A stretch of DNA of 38,929 bases from Candidatus Kaiserbacteria bacterium RIFCSPLOWO2_12_FULL_50_10 (GCA_001783515.1 MFMN01000016.1:1-38929), one strand, 5' to 3'. Counted from the first letter of the stretch, positions 1 through 9,793 are shown. The notes: generated by a model not told the origin, from the letters alone. Numbers and translations are program-made.

Positions 1-15
1 AGCAAACGACCTTTG

Positions 16-104
16 GGAGTATTGTTTCCAAAGACCCGGGGATCCATGGATAGTATGCATCGTTCCCAAACCATGGATCCCCGGATATGTGAAAGTAATA
101 CTCC
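16..104. repeat. Nested inverted repeat upstream of pheS
   Basis: CCGGGGATCCATGG (36-49) pairs with CCATGGATCCCCGG (71-84), perfect 14 bp; outer GGAGTATT (16-23) pairs with AATACTCC (97-104). Confidence 0.8.
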
Positions 105-170
105 GCTTACGCTACGTTTACTTTCAACATTCCGAGGATGACAAAAATTGAGCGTTAAACCAAAAACATT

Positions 171-884
171 ATGCAAACCACAAAAGGACACATTCACCCC
201 ATCTCGCAAACCATCAGCGAAATCAACCGCATTTTTGCGGAGCTCGGTTTCGTGTTTGCCGAAGGCCCCGAGCGCGAACTCGTGAAGTACAACTTCGACA
301 TGCTCAACGTCCCCAAAGACCATCCGTCGCGCGACATGCAAGACACGTTTTATGTGAGTGCCGACACCGTCATGCGCACGCACACCTCACCCGTCCAAGC
401 ACGCTACATGGAAGCGCATCAGCCACCCATTCGCATCATCGCGCCTGGCAAAGTCTTCCGCAACGAAGCCACCGACGCCACGCACGAAGCACAGTTCTAC
501 CAGCTCGAGGGGCTTGTTGTCGACAAAGACATCTCCCTCGCACACCTCAAAGGCACGCTCGAACATTTCATCAAAAAACTCTTCGGTGACACCGCAGAAA
601 TCCGCTTCCGCCCGTCGTTCTTCCCCTTCGTCGAGCCCGGCGTCGAAGTCGACATGCGCCTCACGAGCGAAGACGCGCCAGCAAAACTTAAAGGCAAATG
701 GATAGAAGTCCTCGGCGCCGGCATGGTTCACCCGAATCTGCTGCGCGACGCAGGTATCGACGCCACGCAGTACCAAGGCTTCGCATTCGGCATCGGCATC
801 GACCGCATCGTCATGCTAAAACACGCCGTAGACGACATCCGCCACTTCTACTCCGGCGACCTCCGCGTCGTCAATCAGTTTTAA
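171..884 (+). CDS. pheS: Phenylalanine--tRNA ligase alpha subunit, short form without the N-terminal coiled coil
   Basis: Class II aaRS motifs: GKVFRNEATDATHEAQFYQLEG, FRPSFFPFVEPGVEVD, GFAFGIGIDRIVMLKH. Confidence 0.95.
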   Translation: MQTTKGHIHPISQTISEINRIFAELGFVFAEGPERELVKYNFDMLNVPKDHPSRDMQDTFYVSADTVMRTHTSPVQARYMEAHQPPIRIIAPGKVFRNEATDATHEAQFYQLEGLVVDKDISLAHLKGTLEHFIKKLFGDTAEIRFRPSFFPFVEPGVEVDMRLTSEDAPAKLKGKWIEVLGAGMVHPNLLRDAGIDATQYQGFAFGIGIDRIVMLKHAVDDIRHFYSGDLRVVNQF

Positions 885-895
885 GCAAAGTATAG

Positions 896-922
896 AAAAC
901 CAGAAGCAAAACGTCTGGTTTT
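896..922. terminator. Terminator-like hairpin after pheS
   Basis: AAAACCAGA (896-904) / TCTGGTTTT (914-922). Confidence 0.6.
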
Positions 923-1003
923 ATGTTGCTCGTAAAGTGTGCTAGCATTTTTAATTTAAATATCCAATATGACATTCTTAGGAATTAGATAAATTCAACA
1001 TTT

Positions 1004-1792
1004 CTATCTTAAGGAATTTTGAATCGTATTTCTCAAATCTTCAATCTCCTTGCGCAGTCGGCTAGATTCTTTCTTGTCTGTTGGCGTCATTATCCTTAAG
1101 GCAACAATAAGCAGATCCAGTGCTTCCGTATCTTTCTTACGACCACCGACTTTATGGAGAGACACAGCCAACGCATACAAATTAATCCAGCCATTATCTA
1201 TAATTCTTTTTGCATAGATTAGACTTATCATCTCGACACTCAAATGACGCAGCGGTAGACCAATCGCAATCTTTTCATCAAGATTTAAATAATCTCTAGG
1301 TTTAATTAATGTTGCATATCCTTTCATATATGCAGTCCGAGAATGGTCATCAATTAAGTCTCTGAGGAACCCTTGCCGATTATATTGTATAAATTCACCA
1401 CTCGTTCGCCCTTTCTTCTCGTGCAATAGCGGAGTGCAGGGCTTATACCTGGTATTGTCTATCAGGGCTTCGAAAGGGAGGTTTTCCAGTCTTCCTTGTC
1501 CCTTCTCCTTTTTAATCCAAAAGATGTATACGGGTATTGGTGAGGATTTCCAATAATTCCATGTCGCGAGTTTAATGACGGGCTCAACAATGGTGTATTT
1601 TACCTGTACATAGAAGAGTAAATTTGTCGGTGATTGATCATGAACTAGCTCGCAGATAAAATCATTCCCAACATCATTGCTTCCATCAATTTTATGTACG
1701 AGAGTAAAAAGTGAAAGCAGGTATTGGACATAAGCTTCCCCTATGTTCCCCTGCATCTTGTTTGCAGTGTATTTTGGTAATTGTTTTGTCAT
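1004..1792 (-). CDS. DUF4365-like (PD-(D/E)XK-type) putative nuclease
   Basis: N-terminal GNIGEAYVQYLLS, then NDVGNDFICEL..LLFYVQVKYT, then W..SPIPVYIFWI; matches the DUF4365 pattern. Confidence 0.55.
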   Translation of the reverse strand: MTKQLPKYTANKMQGNIGEAYVQYLLSLFTLVHKIDGSNDVGNDFICELVHDQSPTNLLFYVQVKYTIVEPVIKLATWNYWKSSPIPVYIFWIKKEKGQGRLENLPFEALIDNTRYKPCTPLLHEKKGRTSGEFIQYNRQGFLRDLIDDHSRTAYMKGYATLIKPRDYLNLDEKIAIGLPLRHLSVEMISLIYAKRIIDNGWINLYALAVSLHKVGGRKKDTEALDLLIVALRIMTPTDKKESSRLRKEIEDLRNTIQNSLR

Positions 1793-1811
1793 TTTAATTT
1801 TCTTATCTATC

Positions 1812-2633
1812 TTATTTATATTCGATGTTGGTCTTAGCCCTCAACATGTACTTTGAAAAGATGTAGCTGCCAGTACCAGCATCAATACCGAGATATTCAA
1901 TTGAATCAATCCGGTCAAACGGCACCATTGTTACTTTTACTTTATCTGTTGAGGGGGCGAGACTCTCGTACAGAAGATAATCTGGTGTTTGATAGATTAT
2001 TCGAACAAAAGTTGGTTCTTGATTTTGAACACCCTCTACCAAAATGGCAGCCATGATTTGCCTCCCTCCCCCAAGGTAAGTTGGGACACTTGGATAGATT
2101 AGGTTAGCAAATAAAGCAATGTTAAAAACGGTAATAGCGACAAGAAAAAATATTCGGTTAAGAACTTTATATCCATTTACAATATCTTTAAAGTTATTGA
2201 TTAATATATTTTTTGTATCAAGCAAAGCTGTGATGATGAAATACAAGACGAGATTGAGCACAATCCATAACCCAAAATCGACTTTGAAAATCGCGTCTGG
2301 TCCGTGACCCGCTACTGCGTCAATACGATTAACGAACACAATATCAAGAAAAAATATGAGGGCGCCTGCTACACATAAAAATAATGGTATGCGTACGTAC
2401 CAGGCTCTTTCTTTGTAACTCAGATCGGCGTATTGAAAGCAGAAATAAACTCCTAATGACAAAAAGAGGAAAAGGAAGCCTACTGGGATAAACTTTACAT
2501 GGAAGAATGAAAATTCTGCAAACGCAAAATTTGCAAGGTAAATATTAGTTATAACAAAACCGACTACATATGAAAGTATTGTGATTAGGGCAATATCTTT
2601 CGTTTCTATCGTTCTGATTCCTTCTATTGTCAT
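1812..2633 (-). CDS. Multi-pass membrane protein with soluble C-terminal domain
   Basis: Several hydrophobic helices, then a ~75-aa soluble tail; ends 20 bp before the nuclease ORF. ORF track starts at a GTG (2642); ATG at 2633. Confidence 0.6.
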   Translation of the reverse strand: MTIEGIRTIETKDIALITILSYVVGFVITNIYLANFAFAEFSFFHVKFIPVGFLFLFLSLGVYFCFQYADLSYKERAWYVRIPLFLCVAGALIFFLDIVFVNRIDAVAGHGPDAIFKVDFGLWIVLNLVLYFIITALLDTKNILINNFKDIVNGYKVLNRIFFLVAITVFNIALFANLIYPSVPTYLGGGRQIMAAILVEGVQNQEPTFVRIIYQTPDYLLYESLAPSTDKVKVTMVPFDRIDSIEYLGIDAGTGSYIFSKYMLRAKTNIEYK

Positions 2634-2869
2634 AATAGACACAGTATACGCTCAGCAATAATTTTGACAATTTACACTGAAGACGCAGTGTATTGATTTA
2701 GAAGTACAATCATACTTCCCCTTGATTTTGATAGCACTCATTACTTCTGCTTGGGATGTCTTCATCTTGTGAATTTAAAATAAGGATGACGAATTGAGGC
2801 AGACGAAGACTTCTGGTTTTCTTAACTCAAGGTATCTAAACTGTCGGTACTACTTCTCTGTCCGAAGTA

Positions 2870-2906
2870 AAAAACCGCGGCAGTTTTTTGACTGGGCGCG
2901 GTTTTT
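2870..2906. terminator. Terminator-like hairpin
   Basis: AAAAACCGCG...CGCGGTTTTT followed by a T-rich tract. Confidence 0.5.
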
Positions 2907-2966
2907 GTTTTTTTGGGAGGCTGTGTGCGTGTTTGCTAGCGAATGCCTTGTTGCTTCCTTTGTGGG

Positions 2967-3863
2967 TTACTTCGGTTGGGGCAGGTTTGCGCGAGGGCCT
3001 TCTCCTTCGGGATATTGCGCATATTCGAGAAACATGGCGATGCAGGCGTTTGCGATGGCTTCGTTTTTATCACGGGCTGCTTGGGTGCTCACGTAGGGTG
3101 TCTGCCCGCTGTCTATCACGCAGGGCAGCTTGAGCGCTACTTCGAGAAGCTCGTGCTCATACTCAGGAAGCTTTTGCTCTGCAATGAAGCGACCGAATGC
3201 CGCATATGCCGCATGCCTGTACGTGTTGCTTTTTTGCCACCACGCAGGCTGACCTTCTGCAGTTTTCCATAACCCTTGCCCCTGCGAGGTGCACCATCCA
3301 TCAATACGCGCCATGGCGAAGGCAATGCCTTCACACTCAAGGAGCGTACCGTATTCGATGAGGGTTTTGAGCGAATCCACGGGCACGACCATGTCGCGGT
3401 CGAAGAATGGTGATTCCGCAAGCTTCTCAATATTTTCTGCAAGCTTACTTCGCAGGAACGTGCCGCTCCCTCCGTGCTCATCTGCATATTTTTTGACATG
3501 CGGAAAAATCAAGAACAAGAGATGTGCCGCATGGGTCGCAAGAAGACGTGCGAGCTCCGGATTTTCCTCTTGCTCCTCGAAATGGTTGTGAAAGCAATAG
3601 AATGACGGGCAGACACCCGCTTTGTCCAGGGCGAGCCCGTGACTACGCCTGTTCTCGATGCATTGCCCGAGACTCTGCGCGATGCTGGAAATTTCACTCT
3701 TCCTGCGCGGCGACCAGTCGTACCAGAACGGCACGGCGGCGCGAAGCAGGATTTCTGCGGTCTGCAGAAACGGCACGAATGCGTAGAGATACAGTTTCTC
3801 GCTTCGGTCTTTCTGCGCCCAGTAGGCCTGCCAATGGGGGTCGTTACGGAAGAAGGTACGCAT
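2967..3863 (-). CDS. Hypothetical protein
   Basis: Long ORF; ATG at 3863 preceded by SD-like AGAGG. ORF track extends to 4085 but the extension looks non-coding. Confidence 0.55.
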   Translation of the reverse strand: MRTFFRNDPHWQAYWAQKDRSEKLYLYAFVPFLQTAEILLRAAVPFWYDWSPRRKSEISSIAQSLGQCIENRRSHGLALDKAGVCPSFYCFHNHFEEQEENPELARLLATHAAHLLFLIFPHVKKYADEHGGSGTFLRSKLAENIEKLAESPFFDRDMVVPVDSLKTLIEYGTLLECEGIAFAMARIDGWCTSQGQGLWKTAEGQPAWWQKSNTYRHAAYAAFGRFIAEQKLPEYEHELLEVALKLPCVIDSGQTPYVSTQAARDKNEAIANACIAMFLEYAQYPEGEGPRANLPQPK

Positions 3864-4174
3864 ATTCAGCCTCTCTTTCAATGAACAGTTAAGGGACGGG
3901 TTGCTATTTTGGAGTATAGCGAAAAAGCACATGATTGCAAGCGACTCGCCAAGGAGCATGTGTGTGCACAGGAATGAGGACATCCACTCTGTGAGGACTT
4001 TTTGAGAGCGTGTCACGAGACCTGCTCTGTTTTCCTTGCGCATGCTATCTATATATGCTAGGTTTGTTCTATTACTAACCCCCAAAAGAACACGGCAACA
4101 CTCCGCCTTTCTTTATCTACACCCTGACTCTTGTAGTCTGCTCGTACACAACGTTCTATTCATATGTTGTGTGT

Positions 4175-5419
4175 ATGTCTATTTATATTCTCATGCATTC
4201 AAAAAAAGCAATTAGTGACAACCCATTGACACAAATACTTCCCGCTTCTTCACCAAGAAACTCTATCCAAGGAGGCGGCTTGAAGATAGCGATGATTCAT
4301 AATGAAAAGCGAATTGCAACAGGCGCACACCATATCAATGAGCTTATGATGCACGCTCTCGTACAGCATGGTGCGAAGGTGCGCAACTTCTTCCCCCGCA
4401 TACAACTCACCAACACACCCATACGCATGCGTGGACTTTCAAGCATTCTTTTCTTCCACTCATTACTTGAGCGTAAAAATGAAATTCTGCGTCATCATAT
4501 TATCCAAGGCACCACCTACACACCACTCCCTTTTCTTTCATTCAACACACCAATCGTGAGTCATTTTGGTTCGACAACTGCAGGGTTTCTCACTGACACG
4601 CCGAAAACATCAAAGCTTTTGCCGAGCGAGCGAGCTATTTGGCGTGAGCTCTGCAATCTCGATATTATCCCCGAAATGGAACTTCAAACATTCCAACCAC
4701 TTCGGGATATTGCGGATATGGAAGAACTTGTTGCAACACAGGTCACTCGCTGTATTGCAACATCAGAACGTGTACGAACGGAACTTATCGGTATGGGAGT
4801 ACTGCCCGAAAAAATTAAAGTTATTCATAACGCCATTGAAGACTACTGGTTCAATCGACAGGATGCGCCTCCGCTTTCTCCTCCGCACATTGTGTTTCTT
4901 GGTCGTCTTGGCGGCGACGTCTTCACCCTCAAACTAAAGGGGCTCGATCGACTCATTGCACTGTATCGCTCGTTTCCAAATGTTCCGAAAATAACGATTT
5001 GCATGACTACGAACAAGAAGCTCCGAGAATGGCTTCGTGTCGCGTTCCCTTTGCATCAATTGCACACGAATACACGCAAGGACCTTATTCCCAATCTACT
5101 GACTCGCTACTATGGAAGTATTCTTTTTGTGACTTCTCGCTATGAAGGGTTTTCACTCAGTCTCGTTGAGGGTATGTCGCAAGGACTTGTACCAATATCG
5201 TATGCGGTTGGCGTTGCGCCTGAGATTATTGAAAACGGCGTGAATGGATTTGTTGTGTCATCAAGTGACGAAGCACAAGAAAAGGTTTCGTATCTGCTCG
5301 CAAACCCGAATCAACGTCTCGCCATGGCAGCCGCCGCACAAAAAACTGCCGAACGTTTTCGCGGGAACAAAATCGCCAATAAGTTGCTTGCGCTCTATCA
5401 TGAGATACTTGCCTCATAA
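4175..5419 (+). CDS. GT4-type glycosyltransferase (GT-B fold)
   Basis: IVFLGRLGGD...KGLDRLI and SRYEGFSLSLVEGMSQGLVPISYAVGVAPEIIENGVNGFVV. Confidence 0.85.
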   Translation: MSIYILMHSKKAISDNPLTQILPASSPRNSIQGGGLKIAMIHNEKRIATGAHHINELMMHALVQHGAKVRNFFPRIQLTNTPIRMRGLSSILFFHSLLERKNEILRHHIIQGTTYTPLPFLSFNTPIVSHFGSTTAGFLTDTPKTSKLLPSERAIWRELCNLDIIPEMELQTFQPLRDIADMEELVATQVTRCIATSERVRTELIGMGVLPEKIKVIHNAIEDYWFNRQDAPPLSPPHIVFLGRLGGDVFTLKLKGLDRLIALYRSFPNVPKITICMTTNKKLREWLRVAFPLHQLHTNTRKDLIPNLLTRYYGSILFVTSRYEGFSLSLVEGMSQGLVPISYAVGVAPEIIENGVNGFVVSSSDEAQEKVSYLLANPNQRLAMAAAAQKTAERFRGNKIANKLLALYHEILAS

Positions 5420-5426
5420 TCACTAT

Positions 5427-5449
5427 AAAAACGAACTGGGTTCGTTTTT
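5427..5449. terminator. Bidirectional terminator hairpin
   Basis: AAAAACGAAC TG (G)GTTCGTTTTT between convergent genes. Confidence 0.7.
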
Positions 5450-5463
5450 ATATTTTTGATATG

Positions 5464-6297
5464 CTATTCACAAAAGACAACTTCGTCTTCGGGGATTTCT
5501 AGATGCTTTGCGAAGATTTCTTGCGCGGTTTGTTTGTCACCAAGGCGGTCGATGAGTTTATGTTCGAGCGCAAGACTTCCTGGCATGCTCGAGCCGTCGG
5601 CGAGTGCGGCGACTTCGGTGATGCTGAGCTCGCGATTTTCGGCAACGAGCGCGACGAAGTGGTCGTGATAGATTTTGAGGTCTCGCTCGAGGAGTGCTCG
5701 TTCGTCAGTCGTGAGTGGTTTGTTGGGGCTGCCGTAGTCTTTGTAGATTGCCGAGGTAAGCGGCACATAGCGCAAGCCGTCTTGTTCATTTTGCGCAACG
5801 TTCTCAAGATACGACATGGTGACGCCGATACTGCCGACATCAGAAAATGGTGACGCAAGAATCATATCTGCCGCAGAGGCGACAAGGTAGCCTGCGGACG
5901 TGCCGATTTCGCGGATAAGTGCAATGGTCGGAAGTTCAGAATTTTTAATGGCCGATGCGATAATTTCTGCGGCAACAGGAGTGCCTCCTGGTGAGTCGAT
6001 TTGAAGGAGAATGCCTGCAATCGCGGGGTCGCTCGCGGCGAGCGCAATATCCGCAACGACGCTGTCGGCCCCTACAAACTCACCAACGGTTTCTTCGGGC
6101 GTGTATCCGATACCGATTTCACCCATCACGGGTATCACTGCAATGTTGCATGATCCATCACTCACAAGCGGCGCCTCTGCGTAGTAGCCATTCCATTCAT
6201 CATTCCAATTACCCCAAATAATGAGCGAGGTAGAAAAGAGTGCAAGAAACAATATTGAGAGGCCGAGCGTCCAGCCGATTTTTTCAAACGTAGTCAT
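5464..6297 (-). CDS. sppA: S49 family signal peptide peptidase (SppA-like)
   Basis: IDSPGGTPVAAEIIASAIK...GTSAGYLVASAADMILASPFSDVGSIGV; N-terminal TM. Start set at ATG 6297, 6 nt after TATACT. Confidence 0.85.
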   Translation of the reverse strand: MTTFEKIGWTLGLSILFLALFSTSLIIWGNWNDEWNGYYAEAPLVSDGSCNIAVIPVMGEIGIGYTPEETVGEFVGADSVVADIALAASDPAIAGILLQIDSPGGTPVAAEIIASAIKNSELPTIALIREIGTSAGYLVASAADMILASPFSDVGSIGVTMSYLENVAQNEQDGLRYVPLTSAIYKDYGSPNKPLTTDERALLERDLKIYHDHFVALVAENRELSITEVAALADGSSMPGSLALEHKLIDRLGDKQTAQEIFAKHLEIPEDEVVFCE

Positions 6298-6375
6298 GCG
6301 TGTAGTATATACGATTATCTGAAAAAGATTGTGCTGCATCTTGTGGATATCGCCGCGGAGCCGCGCGCTCTCTCG

Positions 6376-6417
6376 ATTATGCAAACTGCTTGCATAATGA
6401 GCGGTACATGCTATAGT
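6376..6417 (+). promoter_or_regulatory. Promoter with palindromic operator upstream of znuA
   Basis: Perfect 9-5-9 repeat ATTATGCAA-ACTGC-TTGCATAAT (6376-6398) overlaps -35 TTGCAT (6390-6395); 16-nt spacer; extended -10 TGCTATAGT (TATAGT 6412-6417). Confidence 0.65.
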
Positions 6418-6424
6418 CATTTGC

Positions 6425-7354
6425 ATGAACATAAAATATATTATTGGTGCACTCGTCATTGTTGGCGTCGTAGCACTCGGGAGCACCCTGACCGCGCTCC
6501 GCACAACTGCGCCCGACGCGGCGATTGCCGCGAGCTTCTATCCGATTGCTTTTTTGACGGAGCAGATTGCGGGGAGCGCTGTGCCAGTTTTCTCGGTAAC
6601 TCCTTTCGATACAGAACCTCACGACTATGAACTCACGCCAGAAATGGCGCTACGCCTCTCGACAAGCCCGCTCTTTATCCATACGGGAGCGCATCTTGAG
6701 CCGTGGGCAAACGCGATAATTACTGCTCGAAACGCGCAGGAGCTCCCTTCACTGACGCTGCTTACCGAAGAAAATGCACTCCTCGGAGAAGACATTCCTG
6801 CGGACGAGCCGGGCGATGCTGGCAGTGAATTCGATCCGCATTTCTGGCTTTCGCCGAAGCGTGCGGTTGGCGCAACCGGGCAGATTGCCCTCGTGCTTGC
6901 GAATCTTTATCCTGCACACACCGCAACTTTTGTCGCAAATTCAGCCGCACTCACGAGTGAGCTCACCCGCATTGATACCGAATATCGCAAAGGCCTTGCT
7001 ACCTGTGCATCTCGCATCATTGTGACCGATCACGACGCATTCGGCTATCTCGCCCACGACTACAACCTCACGGTCTATGCAATCCGCGGTATTTCTCCAG
7101 ATGAAGAGCCGTCAAGCGCAACACTTGCAAACATTACCGAGATTGTGCGGGCAAACGGCGTCAAAACCATCTTCACGGAAGAGCTCGTTGCACCCGACAT
7201 CGCCGAAACTATCGCCCGCGAAACAGGTGCGACAGTTTCCCTTCTCTCGACCATCGAAGGACTTACCGAGGACGATATTGCAGCAGGCAATGACTACCTT
7301 TCCAAACTTCGTGGTAATCTGAAGACACTTACCAGTTCTTTGGAGTGTGAGTAA
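6425..7354 (+). CDS. znuA: Zinc/manganese ABC transporter substrate-binding protein (ZnuA-like)
   Basis: Cluster A-I pattern: F.VTPFDTEPHDYELTPEMA, DPHFWLSP, TDHDAFGYLAHDYNL, FTEELV. Confidence 0.85.
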   Translation: MNIKYIIGALVIVGVVALGSTLTALRTTAPDAAIAASFYPIAFLTEQIAGSAVPVFSVTPFDTEPHDYELTPEMALRLSTSPLFIHTGAHLEPWANAIITARNAQELPSLTLLTEENALLGEDIPADEPGDAGSEFDPHFWLSPKRAVGATGQIALVLANLYPAHTATFVANSAALTSELTRIDTEYRKGLATCASRIIVTDHDAFGYLAHDYNLTVYAIRGISPDEEPSSATLANITEIVRANGVKTIFTEELVAPDIAETIARETGATVSLLSTIEGLTEDDIAAGNDYLSKLRGNLKTLTSSLECE

Positions 7355-7360
7355 TTCAGC

Positions 7361-7492
7361 CTGGATCCCATCCTTACTGACAAAAGTGACGGGTAGTGTT
7401 TTAGATCGATACGTAGTTAACGTGAACGTGGATTTAACTACTCAATAATCTTAATCATTACATTTCCCTTTTGTCATTCAGGAGGAATCCAG
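7361..7492. repeat. Imperfect inverted-repeat (MITE-like) element between znuA and znuC
   Basis: Left end CTGGATCCCATCCTTACTGACAAAAG resembles the reverse complement of the right end CCCTTTTGTCATTCAGGAGGAATCCAG; inner TAGTTAA...TTAACTA. Confidence 0.55.
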
Positions 7493-7506
7493 AAGCACCA
7501 TTCGTC

Positions 7507-8178
7507 ATGCAATGTAAATCATCCGACCCAATCCTTACCTTTCAGAATGTCTCCTTCGCCTATGACCGCGAGGTGACCCTTTCTGACGTCTCATTCACCA
7601 TGCATCGTGGTGATTATTTCGTGATTACCGGCGAAAATGGTTCGGGCAAGTCGACAATTACGAAGCTTGCGCTTGGATTACTTACCCCAGATGCTGGTAC
7701 GATCACCTTTGCAACCAAGAGAATCGGCTACGTTGCCCAGCACGCAACCCATATCGACCCACTCTTCCCTGCAACGGTGCACGATATTGTCTCGATGGGC
7801 GTGCGCGCGGAGGATGCCGCGAACCGCGAGGCGCGTATTCGTGGTGCGCTCGAGCATGTATCGCTCGCCGCACACATCCACGACCATGTCGCGGAACTTT
7901 CTGGCGGCGAGCGCCAGCGCGTCATGATAGCGCGCGCACTCGCGAGCGACCCAGAAATCCTCATCCTCGATGAGCCGACCGTCGGCATCGCACAAGCTGT
8001 GCGCGATAATTTTTACGCACTCTTGCATGAACTGAACACAAAGCACTGCGTCACGATTCTTCTCATCACCCACGACAATAGCCGTGCGCACCAAGACGCC
8101 ACCCATGTTGTCTGTGTCGAAAACGGCGGCATTCATTATCACGAAGACCCGCACGAGTCGCACCATCACGCACACTAA
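7507..8178 (+). CDS. znuC: Metal ABC transporter ATP-binding protein (ZnuC-like)
   Basis: Walker A GENGSGKST, signature LSGGERQR, Walker B ILILDEPT; His-rich C-terminus. The ORF-track N-terminus lies within the repeat; ATG 7507 preferred. Confidence 0.9.
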   Translation: MQCKSSDPILTFQNVSFAYDREVTLSDVSFTMHRGDYFVITGENGSGKSTITKLALGLLTPDAGTITFATKRIGYVAQHATHIDPLFPATVHDIVSMGVRAEDAANREARIRGALEHVSLAAHIHDHVAELSGGERQRVMIARALASDPEILILDEPTVGIAQAVRDNFYALLHELNTKHCVTILLITHDNSRAHQDATHVVCVENGGIHYHEDPHESHHHAH

Positions 8179-8192
8179 TCTATGTTCACGCT

Positions 8193-8984
8193 ATGTTTAC
8201 CTACACATTTTTAGAACACGCAATCCTCGCCTCTCTTATCACCGCCGTTGTCGCGCCGACCATCGGTTTCTTTCTTGTGCTCCGTCGCGAGGCGCTTATG
8301 GCAGACACGCTCGCACATGTTTCGCTTGCGGGCGTTGCTGCAGGTATTCTTATTGGATGGAATCCGCTTGCCACCGCGCTCATCGTCGCAACCAGCAGCT
8401 CCCTTGCTATCGAGCACCTCAAAACAAAACGCGTCGCCAGCGAGTGGGCGCTTGCGCTGTTTCTCTACGGCTCGCTCGCGGTAGCTATTATTCTTTTCTC
8501 GCTCGGCAGCAACGTAGGGAGCAAAGTAACCTCGTTCCTTTTTGGGAATCTGCTCACCGTCACAACTTCTGATTTGCTCCTTATGGCGGCGCTTGGGGCT
8601 GTCGTTATGGCAACGGTCGCCTTCTTCTTTCAGCCGCTCCTGACCCTCACGTTCGACGAAACCTTTGCACGTACTATCGGACTTCCTGTTCGTCGCCTCA
8701 CTGCAGTACTTGCCGCGCTTACCGCCGCCGTTATCACCCTCGCCATTCCTACACTCGGCGTTCTCCTTATCGGCGCTATGATTTCCATTCCCGTCATCGC
8801 CGCCCTACAGCTTCGCGCAAGCGCGTTCGCGACGCTCCTGACCGCCATAGGCATCGCGCTGATCGGCACCCTTTTTGGACTCACCCTCTCTCTCACGCTT
8901 AACATCGCTCCATCAGGCTCAATTGTTCTCACTCTCATCGGCATCACACTCCTCATCCGCCTGAGTCTTGCCATAAAAAAATAG
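8193..8984 (+). CDS. znuB: Metal ABC transporter permease (ZnuB-like)
   Basis: Multi-TM ABC-3 family: LVLRREALMADTLAHVSLAGVAAG. Confidence 0.88.
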   Translation: MFTYTFLEHAILASLITAVVAPTIGFFLVLRREALMADTLAHVSLAGVAAGILIGWNPLATALIVATSSSLAIEHLKTKRVASEWALALFLYGSLAVAIILFSLGSNVGSKVTSFLFGNLLTVTTSDLLLMAALGAVVMATVAFFFQPLLTLTFDETFARTIGLPVRRLTAVLAALTAAVITLAIPTLGVLLIGAMISIPVIAALQLRASAFATLLTAIGIALIGTLFGLTLSLTLNIAPSGSIVLTLIGITLLIRLSLAIKK

Positions 8985-9006
8985 CACAGGGAGACTCTCC
9001 CCGTGC
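8984..9006 (-). terminator. Terminator for the minus-strand HD gene
   Basis: GCACAGGGAG...CTCCCCGTGC followed on the minus strand by a T run. Confidence 0.6.
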
Positions 9007-9023
9007 CAATGCTTCACGCTGCG

Positions 9024-9665
9024 CTATTCCACCTTCGCAACAGGCGGGAACGACCCCTGAATACGCACAATGACCGCTTCGATTTCGTGAACAAGAACAA
9101 TCTCCTTCTCGGCGAGCTGCAAATAGAAGTCCTGCGTCTCGCGCACCTTGCGACGCTGTTTTTCTTCGGGAACCGCCCAAAGCGTCAGGAGATTATGCAG
9201 TCGATCGGCGAGCTTTATGATTATTGCCCACCGCGGCGCACATCCAAGATTTTGATGATACGCGCGATTCCGTGCTTCTTTATCTCCGGAGTACAAGTCA
9301 ACCGACGGTTTGGTAACCCACCACACCAGTTGCGCAACACCCTTATTGAACCTGAGTGCAAGACGCTCCTCGTTCCATCCTTCGATATCCTCAATAATGT
9401 CGTGGAGGAGCGCCGCCGCAATCACGTTCGCGTCGCGAATACGCAGATACTCCATCAAAATCAAGGCAACACCGCGGAGATGCTCGAAGTACCGCGTCGC
9501 GCCATCGTCGCGCAAGTGCAGACGGAAAGCGTTTTTCGCGGTGTCGTACGCCTTTTCTATCAGAACATACTCCTCTGAAAATATCGGGAAATGCCTCCCG
9601 ACGATGGCAAAGAACTCTTTTCTGCTGCTGTTTGCTGCAAAAATGTTTTCAATACGAAGTAACAT
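9024..9665 (-). CDS. HD-domain protein similar to the RelA/SpoT hydrolase domain (small alarmone hydrolase-like)
   Basis: RYFEHLRGVALIL, ALLHDIIED, KLADRLHNLLTL; no synthetase domain; SD AGGAG before ATG. Confidence 0.75.
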   Translation of the reverse strand: MLLRIENIFAANSSRKEFFAIVGRHFPIFSEEYVLIEKAYDTAKNAFRLHLRDDGATRYFEHLRGVALILMEYLRIRDANVIAAALLHDIIEDIEGWNEERLALRFNKGVAQLVWWVTKPSVDLYSGDKEARNRAYHQNLGCAPRWAIIIKLADRLHNLLTLWAVPEEKQRRKVRETQDFYLQLAEKEIVLVHEIEAVIVRIQGSFPPVAKVE

Positions 9666-9793
9666 GATGGACTCCTTCTCTGAAATGAATTACCAACGTA
9701 TACTGGCAGCGTATATGTTCCCTTGCTCTTTGTCAACAAATCGCACTATCGCTACGCCACACGCATTCGGACGAATCATGCTATAGTAGTCGT

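Noticed and set aside
2794-3272. Overlapping plus-strand ORFs of 81-109 aa
   Set aside because: Overlap a terminator and the 3' end of the 2967-3863 minus-strand gene; low-complexity translations.
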